In this document: piece by piece, positions 1 through 7,492 of the stretch
How the letters are laid out: the number at the start of each line of letters is the position of its first letter
How positions within the stretch are numbered: position 1 is the stretch's first letter
Source: Halogeometricum sp. S1BR25-6
GTDB taxonomy: Archaea; Halobacteriota; Halobacteria; Halobacteriales; Haloferacaceae
Direction: 5' to 3'
DNA: 64,000 nucleotides
Assembly (NCBI RefSeq): GCF_031624495.1
Contig: NZ_JAMQOP010000003.1
Span: 124,001 to 188,000, forward strand
Made by a program: the position numbers and the translations under genes
Notes under the pieces: generated by a model
Seen by the model: only the letters and a program-made list of their open reading frames with translations
What the model was told of the DNA's origin: nothing
The model's database searches: none

Positions 1-1960
1 CGCCCATGAGGACGACGTCGGCGGTTTCGAGCGCCACGTCGGTTCCAGCGCCGCCCATGGCGATACCGAGAGTCGCTGTGGCGAGCGCCGGCGCGTCGTT
101 CACGCCGTCACCGACCATCGTCACGGTCTCGTGCTGCTCAACCAGGTCTTCGATGGTCGCGACTTTCTCCTCCGGCAGCAGTTCGGCGCGGTAGTCGTCG
201 ATACCGACTTCGTCGGCGATTCGCTTTGCCACGCGTTCGTTGTCGCCGGTCAGCATGACGATCTGTTCCACACCGAGTGCGCGCAGATCGGCCACCATCT
301 CGGCCGCGCCGGGGCGAAGCGTGTCGGTGAACCCGAGCCAGCCCAGAACGCGAACCCCGTCGGCGGCCTCCCGTGCGACGAGAACGCTCGTCTTCCCCTC
401 CGCCTCCAGCGACTCCAACCGCTTTCGTCCGCGTTCGTACCCCTCTATCGACGCGTTCTCGAGGACGGTCCCGAAGTAGCTCCGATTACCGATGTGGACC
501 GTCGCGTCGCCGACCGTCGCTCGAACGCCTTTCCCGGCGACCGCCTGGAATCCGCGGGCGTCTGCGACGTCGAGCGTTCGCTCCGCTGCCGCGGAGACCG
601 TCGCGCGGGCCAAGTGGTGCTCCGAACGGGCTTGGACGGCAGCGGCGAGTGCGAGCAGGTCGTTCTCGCTTAGTGACGCCGTCTCGGGGTCGCGGACTTC
701 CACGTCGGTCAGTTGCGTATCTCCCTGCGTGAGCGTTCCCGTCTTGTCGAAGGCGACGGCGTCGATGTTCGCCGCCGCTTCGACGTGCTCGCCGCCCTTG
801 AACAGGACGCCTTGGCGCCCGCCGGACGCGATCGCGGATAACACGGCCGCCGGTGTCGAGATAATGACCGCGCACGGAGAGGCGGCGACCATGAGCGTCA
901 TCGCCCGGTAGAACGTGCTCGAGAACTCGCCGCCGAGTGCGAGCGGAATCGCAATCGCCGCGACCGTGAGCCCGAACACGCCGAGGACGTACGGCTGTTC
1001 GAGACGGTCGATGAGACGCTGCGTCGGCGCCTTCTCGCTCTGGGCCTCTTCGACCATGGTGATGAGGCGGGTGATCGCCGATTCGTGGGCCTGCCGGGTG
1101 ACTTCGATTTCCAGACTGCCGCTCTCGTTGATGGTGCCCCCGAACACCTCGTCTCCGGGCGCTTTCGAGACGGGGGCCGATTCGCCCGTCAGAGAGGACT
1201 GGTCGACCGTGCTCTCTCCGGCTTCCACGACACCGTCGAGCGGGATTCTGTCGCCCGGCCGGACGACGAACACGTCTCCGACGGCCACCTCGTCGATGGG
1301 CGTCGTCACTTCTTCTCCGTCGCGAAGGACCTGCGCCTCGTCGGGGCGCATCTCGACGAGCGACTTGATGGCGCGGCGGGAGCGACCGATCGCGTAGTGC
1401 TGTAGCGCGTTCGAGAGCGAGAATAAGAAGAGAAGCATCGCCCCCTCGAACGGTGCGCCGATGGAGAGTGCGCCGAGCGCGGCGACAATCATCAGGAGGT
1501 CGATGTCGACCCGCCGGTGACGCAGGGTCTCCATCGCGCCCTTGAGTCCGTACCATCCGCCGAAGACGTACGCGACGGCGTACCCGCCCCACGCGAGAAG
1601 TTGGGGTCCGTCCAGCCATCCCGTCGCGACGCCGGTCACCATCCCGAGAAGCGCTAGTCCGACGAACGCAGATTCCCTCCGCAGTTCCGCACGCGTACTG
1701 ACGCCGTCCTCCGCTTCGGACTCGTCTCGAATCGAGACGCGGTGCCCGCGAATCAGTGCTTCGAGTTCGTCACTCGTGACGCTGCGGGAGTCGTACGTGA
1801 TTCGGACATCGCCCGTCCGGAACGAGACGTCCGCCTCGTGAACGCCCGGCGTCTCTTTCAGCGCCCGTTCGAGCGACAGCGCTCCCGCTTCGCTTCGCCC
1901 GCCTCGTCGTTCGACCGAGAACGTGCACGTCGATTTCGGAGGGGCTGTGGATTGTGGCAT
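1..1960 (-). CDS. Heavy-metal translocating P-type ATPase (P1B), 3' end cut by window edge
   Basis: Reading leftward from an ATG at 1960 gives about 653 codons that run off the window. Visible motifs in order are a phosphatase loop (SLTGESAP), the membrane motif AASPCAVIIST, the phosphorylation site DKTGTLT (Asp near residue 405) and the hinge GDGVNDAPAL. These define a P1B metal pump. SPC instead of CPC is the signature usually linked to the P1B-4 group (Co, Zn, Fe export), but the last membrane helices that would settle specificity lie outside the window. The N-terminal ~75 residues look like an HMA domain without the CxxC pair (one Cys at residue 12). Metal export is a family inference. 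Confidence 0.93.
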   Translation of the reverse strand, partial: MPQSTAPPKSTCTFSVERRGGRSEAGALSLERALKETPGVHEADVSFRTGDVRITYDSRSVTSDELEALIRGHRVSIRDESEAEDGVSTRAELRRESAFVGLALLGMVTGVATGWLDGPQLLAWGGYAVAYVFGGWYGLKGAMETLRHRRVDIDLLMIVAALGALSIGAPFEGAMLLFLFSLSNALQHYAIGRSRRAIKSLVEMRPDEAQVLRDGEEVTTPIDEVAVGDVFVVRPGDRIPLDGVVEAGESTVDQSSLTGESAPVSKAPGDEVFGGTINESGSLEIEVTRQAHESAITRLITMVEEAQSEKAPTQRLIDRLEQPYVLGVFGLTVAAIAIPLALGGEFSSTFYRAMTLMVAASPCAVIISTPAAVLSAIASGGRQGVLFKGGEHVEAAANIDAVAFDKTGTLTQGDTQLTDVEVRDPETASLSENDLLALAAAVQARSEHHLARATVSAAAERTLDVADARGFQAVAGKGVRATVGDATVHIGNRSYFGTVLENASIEGYERGRKRLESLEAEGKTSVLVAREAADGVRVLGWLGFTDTLRPGAAEMVADLRALGVEQIVMLTGDNERVAKRIADEVGIDDYRAELLPEEKVATIEDLVEQHETVTMVGDGVNDAPALATATLGIAMGGAGTDVALETADVVLMG

Positions 1961-2090
1961 GGAGTGGGGAACGCTGTATCCGTGCGATGGAGAACGTACA
2001 CCTCCAACGGAATCGCTCTAAGAGTACCTGTCGGTACGTCTTATCCGCGGAGTATCATCCGCGACGGCGTCCGTACCGTCGACGACAGCA

Positions 2091-2519
2091 TCATCGGATG
2101 ACCGTCACCGGTCGTCGACCGCGTCGCATCACCGTCTCCGCGACGCTCCCAAATATCGCGCGGTCGAGTCCGCGCCGTCCGTGACTCCCGACGACGATCT
2201 GGTCGATGTCGTGTTCCTCCGCGTAGTCGAGAATCTCCCGTCCGGGTCGTCCGACGACCGTGGCGCTGTCGAGTTCGACACCGTACTCCGCCGCGATGGC
2301 TTCGGCGGCCTCGTGTATCGCGGCCGCCCGTTCCCGTGCGTCGTCGAACCACACTTCCGCTTCGGGGAGGCCGCCGGCCTCCGCAGCGATGACCGCATCG
2401 ACCGGGTCGATCACGTGAATCGTCGTGACCGACGCGTCCGGAAAGGTTTCGACGGCGTACCGTACGGCGCGCTCGGCGAGCGGTGACCCGTCGGTCGCGA
2501 CGAGGATTTTCCCGGACAT
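2091..2519 (-). CDS. Universal stress protein (UspA family), 142 aa
   Basis: This is a single Usp domain of normal length. It starts MSGKILVATDGSPLAERAV and carries the ATP-binding signature near the C-terminus (GSHGRRGLDRAIFGSVAE). Proteins with this signature bind ATP and act as soluble stress-response proteins. The gene is transcribed in the same direction as the metal ATPase, about 130 bp upstream of it, so a shared stress context is possible but not shown. Confidence 0.93.
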   Translation of the reverse strand: MSGKILVATDGSPLAERAVRYAVETFPDASVTTIHVIDPVDAVIAAEAGGLPEAEVWFDDARERAAAIHEAAEAIAAEYGVELDSATVVGRPGREILDYAEEHDIDQIVVGSHGRRGLDRAIFGSVAETVMRRGRRPVTVIR

Positions 2520-2609
2520 ATCCCCGTGTTCGACTCACGGAGAGATGAGTGTACCGGGAACCGGACCGAACGGAAAGATTTCTGAGCGGGCCGAGCGAGG
2601 CGCGAACGC

Positions 2610-2981
2610 ATGTCCAGTGGCAGGTCCCTCCCCCTCGCCGTCGTGTTCGGACTCCTCGTCGGCGGCCTCGTGTATCGGTTCTTCCTCCCGGACTGGTATC
2701 CGGCGCTCGGCATCGCGGCAATTTACGCCGGCGCGGCGTACTTCTATCTCGCCTTCGACGTGTCGTTGCTCGGCGCGCAGATCGAGTTCACCGACCGCTC
2801 GGACAAGGCCGGCTACGCGGTCGGACTGTTCGGGTTGAGTGTGAGCCCCCTCGCGCTCGGCGAGTCCGTCGGGTTGCGGGATTCGGCCGTCGTCGGGGTC
2901 ATCGTGTGGCTGCTAGGCGTTATCGCGTTCCTCCTCTTGGCGACGACGGCCGCCCACGAAGAAGGGTCCGAGGCCCCATAG
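2610..2981 (+). CDS. Small membrane protein, 123 aa
   Basis: Four hydrophobic segments are visible: about residues 7-24, 29-48, 67-85 and 92-112. The tail is short and acidic (AHEEGSEAP). It is divergent from uspA, with the start codons 90 bp apart. I do not recognise the family. The even GC-rich codon use and clean hydrophobic pattern support a real integral membrane protein of unknown function. Confidence 0.7.
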   Translation: MSSGRSLPLAVVFGLLVGGLVYRFFLPDWYPALGIAAIYAGAAYFYLAFDVSLLGAQIEFTDRSDKAGYAVGLFGLSVSPLALGESVGLRDSAVVGVIVWLLGVIAFLLLATTAAHEEGSEAP

Positions 2982-3161
2982 AGAACCGCTCGACACGACG
3001 GCGGACGGCGTCTGCACCGTCCGTCGAAGCGATGGAACTGGCGACACGCCGACCGTATCCCCATTCGAGGCGTGCGCTGTTCGGTGGTTAAAAGTCCTAA
3101 ATCCGGCGTTAAGCGGTGTCAAGGAGCACATAGTGTTATGCGTGGAGTATAATGATTGTAC

Positions 3162-3299
3162 ATGGTCACGAAAGCGAACGCCGAGCAGTACGGTGGAACG
3201 ATTTCGGTGCGCGGGGTCGTCGTCTCGGTCGGCTACACGCTGTGGTTGCTCGTCACGTCGGCGCTGCAGAGCGTGCGGGAGCGACTCCGAAGCGAGTGA
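3162..3299 (+). CDS. Hypothetical 45-aa single-span membrane peptide
   Basis: The short ORF starts MVTKANAEQYGGTISVRGV, then has one hydrophobic stretch (VVVSVGYTLWLLVTSAL) and a charged tail (RERLRSE). It lies in an otherwise empty 490-bp gap, and an AT-rich patch (gtgttatgcgtggagtataa) upstream could hold a promoter. There is no family assignment, and support is limited to composition and the membrane-span pattern. Confidence 0.4.
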   Translation: MVTKANAEQYGGTISVRGVVVSVGYTLWLLVTSALQSVRERLRSE

Positions 3300-3469
3300 A
3301 CTGACTGCCAACAGGGGCAGCAAGCGGAGACAAACTCCCGTTCTCGGAGCGAACGACGGGAACGGGTACCCGGCGGAGTTCGCGCGTGCGACCGTGTACG
3401 GCGGATAGAGCCGTCGAACGACGCGTTCGTTCCGCGTCTGTTTTGTGCGCCGAACCGATAGCACGAACG

Positions 3470-4885
3470 ATGCGCGACCGAACGTTCCGTCGGGACGCGG
3501 CACGCCTCCTCGTCGCCGCCGCCGCACTCGCGGTCGCCGCCCGCCCGGTTGCGGCCCACCAGTTCGCGACGCGGTTCGACGCTCCCGTTCCGCTGACGCT
3601 CCTCTACGCGGGTGCGGGAGTCACCGTCGCCGCGACCGCCGTTCTCGTCGCGCGACTCGACTTGACGCCGGACCGGACCGCGACCCTCGGCGTCCTCCCC
3701 GCCCGTGCCCGCTATGCGCTCCGGACGCTCGGCCGCGTCGGCTTCCTCCTCGTCTTCCTCGCCGTGCTGGGACACGGCGTGTTCGGGCCGCGCGCTCCCG
3801 GCGAGAACGTCGCGACGCTTCTCACGTGGGCGGTCTGGCTGAAGGGCGTCGCCCTCGTGGCGATACTCGTCGGCAGTCCGTGGCGGACCCTCTCGCCGTG
3901 GCGGACGGCGTACGACGCCCTCTGCCGACTGGAGGGCGAGGCGATACGCGTCCGGCGGTACCCCGCTCGACTCGGAGACTGGCCCGCGCTGCTCGGGTTC
4001 GTGCTCCTCGTCGGCGTCATCGAGAACCTCACCCGGGTCCCGCAACTCCCCGACGTGACCGCCGTCGTCGTCGCATCCTACGGGCTCGTGATGCTCCTCG
4101 GTGCCCTCGTGTTCGGCGCCGAGTGGTTCGAGCGCGCCGACCCGCTGGACGTGTTCTATCGGCTCTTGGGGCGGGTCGCTCCCCTCCGGCTTCGCGAGAC
4201 AGACGCCGGAGCGGCCGAACTCGTCGTCCGGTATCCGTGGCGGGGCTGTACCGACCCGCTCGAATCGCGGACGGCCGCGGCGTTCGTCGTCGCGATGGTC
4301 TACACGGTGACCTTCGACGGGTTCGCCGAGTCGCCGACGTACCGCGACCTCTACTTCGGCGCGCAGGAGGCGCTGGGCGTCGGCGGGACGGTGAGCATCC
4401 TCCTGTACGGTTTCGGACTGCTCGGGTTCGTGGGCTGTTTCGCGGGCGTCGCGGCGGTCGTCGGTCGACTGCTCCGAGCCGGCGTTACGCGCGCGGAAAC
4501 GCGGTCGTCCCGGACCGGGTCCGACGGCGGGACCGTCCGCGCGACGTCGCTCGTGCTCGCCCCGACGCTTCTCCCCATCGCGGCGGGGTACGAGTTCGCG
4601 CACAACGTCAGCTACGTCCTGACGTACGCGGGGCGGCTTCCGCGCGTCGTCGGTCTCGAAGCGGTCGACCCGCTGTGGTGGCTCTCGCTGCCGCTGTTTT
4701 GGGGGCTGCAGGTGTGTCTCATCGTCGGCGGTCACGTCGTCGCCGTCGTCGCCGCCGATGCCGTCACCCGACGCCTCGCGCCGACGGAGCGGTGGGCGCT
4801 ACTCGCGCACGCGCCGCTGGTCGCCCTGATGGTCGGCTACACCGTCCTCTCGCTGTGGGTCGTCTCGCTCCCCGTCGCGGGCTGA
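3470..4885 (+). CDS. Multi-pass membrane protein of unknown function, 471 aa
   Basis: I chose the start MRDRTFRRDAARLL because it is followed at once by a signal-like segment ending RPVAAHQF. The in-frame codons further upstream look non-coding. About ten hydrophobic segments follow, separated by Arg-rich loops. No catalytic motif or known family is visible. It is followed after 63 bp by a propeller protein and then a Tp34/P19-like lipoprotein, all on the same strand. This suggests a membrane component of a small envelope module, possibly metal-related, but that is inference. Confidence 0.75.
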   Translation: MRDRTFRRDAARLLVAAAALAVAARPVAAHQFATRFDAPVPLTLLYAGAGVTVAATAVLVARLDLTPDRTATLGVLPARARYALRTLGRVGFLLVFLAVLGHGVFGPRAPGENVATLLTWAVWLKGVALVAILVGSPWRTLSPWRTAYDALCRLEGEAIRVRRYPARLGDWPALLGFVLLVGVIENLTRVPQLPDVTAVVVASYGLVMLLGALVFGAEWFERADPLDVFYRLLGRVAPLRLRETDAGAAELVVRYPWRGCTDPLESRTAAAFVVAMVYTVTFDGFAESPTYRDLYFGAQEALGVGGTVSILLYGFGLLGFVGCFAGVAAVVGRLLRAGVTRAETRSSRTGSDGGTVRATSLVLAPTLLPIAAGYEFAHNVSYVLTYAGRLPRVVGLEAVDPLWWLSLPLFWGLQVCLIVGGHVVAVVAADAVTRRLAPTERWALLAHAPLVALMVGYTVLSLWVVSLPVAG

Positions 4886-4948
4886 CCCGCCCGCTTCCGA
4901 GCGCGACACCAGAGCACTCACGTCCGCCGGGATACGACTCTCGTTCGA

Positions 4949-6184
4949 ATGAGAGCGCCGACGCTCCTGGCGGTGTCCGCTATCGTCCTCGTTCTCGGGA
5001 CCGTCGTCGCCCTCGGATTCGCCGGCGGACTCGGGAGCGGCGGTCTGGAGGCGACGTGGACGAGCGACACCGGTCGGGACATCTCCTCGAACCACCACGC
5101 CGTCGCGGTCGGCGGGGAGCGGGTGTACGCACCCGTCAGCGGCGCGGACCGGACCGGGAACTGCGCGCTCGTCGCGATGAACGCGACAGACGGGTCGACC
5201 GCGTGGGCGTACACGCTCCCCGCGGCGAACTGCACCATCCACTCCGTCGCCGACCCGACGGTCGCGGACCTCGACGGCGACGGTCGCCTCGAAGTGCTGG
5301 CGGTCACGACCGAGCGGGAGGTGGCCGTCTTCGACGCGGAGTCGGGCGACCTCCGGACGCGACTGGGGCTCTCGAACTACGGCTACACGAAGCCGCTCGT
5401 CGCCGACCTCGCCCCCTCGCCCGGTCGCGAAATCGTCGCCGTCGACGTGAGCGGCACCGCGTTCGTCTTCGCGGCGGACGGCACGGAACTGTGGCGCGCG
5501 GACCTCGACGGCTACGTCTGGGCGCAGCCGGCGGTGGCCGACTTCGACGGCGACGGCGACCCCGAACTACTCGTCGGCGAGCGGACGGGCGAGGCGGTTC
5601 TCTTCGCCGGCGACGGCTCCGTCGAGTGGAACGAGACGGTGACGACGAACGGGTCGGTGACGTGGGGCGCGCACGGACAGGCCGACGACGACCCGGCCCT
5701 CGAAGCGGTGTTCACGACCGTCGGGGGCGACGCGGTCGCCGTCGACGGCGCGTCCGGCGAGGTCGAGTGGCGAACGAACGTCGGCGAGTTCGCCGCCGTG
5801 CACGAACTCGGCGACGGCGACGGAGACGGCGACATCGAAACGTACGTCACCACAAAGGACGGGACGGTCCGCGCGCTCGACGCCGCGACCGGCGCCGAGG
5901 AGTGGTCGACCGAAATCGTCGTCGACCAGGTCCAGATGATGCCCCCGCCGACGCTCGGTGACCTCGACGGCGACGGCGCCCCGGAACTCCTCGCGACCGG
6001 GAATGACGGCAGCGTGACCGTACTGGACCCCGCGAACGGCGACGTGCTGTCGACGGACGGCCGCGACGTTCCGATATTCACGCACGCGACGCTCGCGGAC
6101 GTCGACGACGACGGCGCACAGGAGGCGTTCGTCATCTACGCCGACGGGCGCGTCGTGAGATGGGAGTACGAAGGCGGCTCGTGA
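4949..6184 (+). CDS. Secreted or anchored FG-GAP / PQQ-like beta-propeller protein, 411 aa
   Basis: An N-terminal hydrophobic helix (LLAVSAIVLVLGTVVALGFA) acts as signal or anchor. At least four repeated blades follow, each with a calcium-binding FG-GAP type loop: VADLDGDGRLE, VADFDGDGDPE, LGDLDGDGAPE and LADVDDDGAQE. Pieces such as DAATGAEEW match the PQQ-like propeller pattern. Such propellers act outside the cell as binding or scaffold domains. It sits between a polytopic membrane protein and a Tat lipoprotein, so an envelope complex is plausible. Confidence 0.85.
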   Translation: MRAPTLLAVSAIVLVLGTVVALGFAGGLGSGGLEATWTSDTGRDISSNHHAVAVGGERVYAPVSGADRTGNCALVAMNATDGSTAWAYTLPAANCTIHSVADPTVADLDGDGRLEVLAVTTEREVAVFDAESGDLRTRLGLSNYGYTKPLVADLAPSPGREIVAVDVSGTAFVFAADGTELWRADLDGYVWAQPAVADFDGDGDPELLVGERTGEAVLFAGDGSVEWNETVTTNGSVTWGAHGQADDDPALEAVFTTVGGDAVAVDGASGEVEWRTNVGEFAAVHELGDGDGDGDIETYVTTKDGTVRALDAATGAEEWSTEIVVDQVQMMPPPTLGDLDGDGAPELLATGNDGSVTVLDPANGDVLSTDGRDVPIFTHATLADVDDDGAQEAFVIYADGRVVRWEYEGGS

Positions 6185-6257
6185 GCGAGGTTCGACTCCG
6201 CCGTCGTTCCGGCGAGCGCACCAGAACCGGTTTGAGGACGCGGAACCGAACGCGGGC

Positions 6258-7310
6258 ATGAGACGACGGCAGTTGCTTCTCGGGGGTGGCACGGTCGCGC
6301 TCGGGTCGGTGGCCGGATGCGTGGGGGGTGTCTCAAACCTGTTCGAGACGTCGCCGGGCAATACGCCACCGCTCGTCGAGGACCGCCCGAACGCGGTGTA
6401 CGTTCCGACCCACGCCGAGGGGATGAACATGGTCGGAGTGGGAACGCTCGGCGGCGTGAAGGTCGGAGTGATGTACTCGTACCCGCACCGGTTCTGGACG
6501 GTCGAACGGGGAGAGGGCGGATACGTCGCAACGCAGGTCGAGATTCGACCGGAGGATTCGGTGCATCTGATGGCGGTTCCGTGGGACGAGGAGACCGGAA
6601 CGGTGCTTCCGAACGCCGGACTCTCCGTCGAGATCACGCGCGACGGCGAGTTGGTGAGCGAAGAGGTCATCTATCCGATGCTCTCCCAGCGGATGGGGTT
6701 CCACTACGGCGCGAACTTTTCGCTCGACGGCGACGGAACGTACGACGTCGGGGTCGGCGTCGGCGGGGTCGGGATTTCGCGATACGGTTCGTTCGAGGGA
6801 AAGTTCGGGTCGGCCGCCGAGGCCGACATCGGGTTCGAGTTCTCCGAGCGCGACTTGAACGATATCTCGTACCGACTGCTGCGCGACAGACAGGGACGGC
6901 GCGGCGCGGTGAGACCGATGGCGATGGAGATGCTGCCGACGGGAGGCGCCCCCGACTCGCTGCCGGGCACGTCGCTCGGGCGAGGAACCAGCGGGGACGC
7001 CGTGTTCCTCGGCAGCCTCGTCGAAGCCGAGCGGTTCGGTTCCAGTTCGTATCTCGCTCTCAGTGCCCGGACGCCGCACAACGAACTCGTCATCCCCGGC
7101 ATGGCGCTGTCGGCGTCCGTCGACGGCTCCGACCCCGTCGAACTCGCCCCAGCGCTCGACCCCGAACTCGACTTCCACTACGGCGCACCCGTCGACGGCC
7201 TCTCGGCCGAGAGCTCGGTGGAGGTCACCGTCGACGTTCCGCCGCAAGTCGCCCGCCACGAGGGATACGAAACGGCGTTCTTGGAGATGCCCGCGTTCGA
7301 ACTGGAATAG
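6258..7310 (+). CDS. Tat lipoprotein related to Tp34/P19 periplasmic metal-binding proteins (DUF7350-like), 350 aa
   Basis: The N-terminus is a twin-arginine lipobox signal: RRRQLLLGGG, then a hydrophobic stretch ending SVAGC, so lipidation at Cys21 is expected. The first domain has the Tp34/P19 look: a His-containing strand (EDSVHLMAVPWDEETG) and the segment MLSQRMGFHYGANFSL, which corresponds to the metal-site motif of bacterial P19 (MxxxxGxHYGANxxM-like). P19/Tp34 proteins bind iron or copper at the cell surface. A second beta domain fills residues ~220-350. The family assignment is from pattern memory, and the metal role is inference. Confidence 0.75.
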   Translation: MRRRQLLLGGGTVALGSVAGCVGGVSNLFETSPGNTPPLVEDRPNAVYVPTHAEGMNMVGVGTLGGVKVGVMYSYPHRFWTVERGEGGYVATQVEIRPEDSVHLMAVPWDEETGTVLPNAGLSVEITRDGELVSEEVIYPMLSQRMGFHYGANFSLDGDGTYDVGVGVGGVGISRYGSFEGKFGSAAEADIGFEFSERDLNDISYRLLRDRQGRRGAVRPMAMEMLPTGGAPDSLPGTSLGRGTSGDAVFLGSLVEAERFGSSSYLALSARTPHNELVIPGMALSASVDGSDPVELAPALDPELDFHYGAPVDGLSAESSVEVTVDVPPQVARHEGYETAFLEMPAFELE

Positions 7311-7492
7311 AGAAGCGAGCAACTTCATTCGTGGATATCTGACCGCTGCTGGCGAAGGTCAGGTTGCAAACAGCTTTGAGATGCGGGGGTCGTGTTGATA
7401 CCAGTGATACGCGTGGCTCTCGATTCGGCGCCGCACTCGAGTGGGATCCGAACGCACACGACGGCGAGTCCCCGCCGGTTCTCGAGACTCGA

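Noticed and set aside
486-1619. 377-aa minus-strand ORF rich in Arg
   Set aside because: It is an out-of-frame shadow of the P-type ATPase; the true frame has DKTGTLT and GDGVNDAP and no stop to the window edge.
3233-4735. 500-aa minus-strand ORF
   Set aside because: Shadow of the 471-aa membrane protein; composition is Arg/Asp/Glu-rich without any motif.
3445-5961. 838-aa plus-strand ORF spanning two genes
   Set aside because: Arg-rich GC-shadow frame. The membrane protein and propeller frames over the same DNA have signal peptides, spans and repeats.
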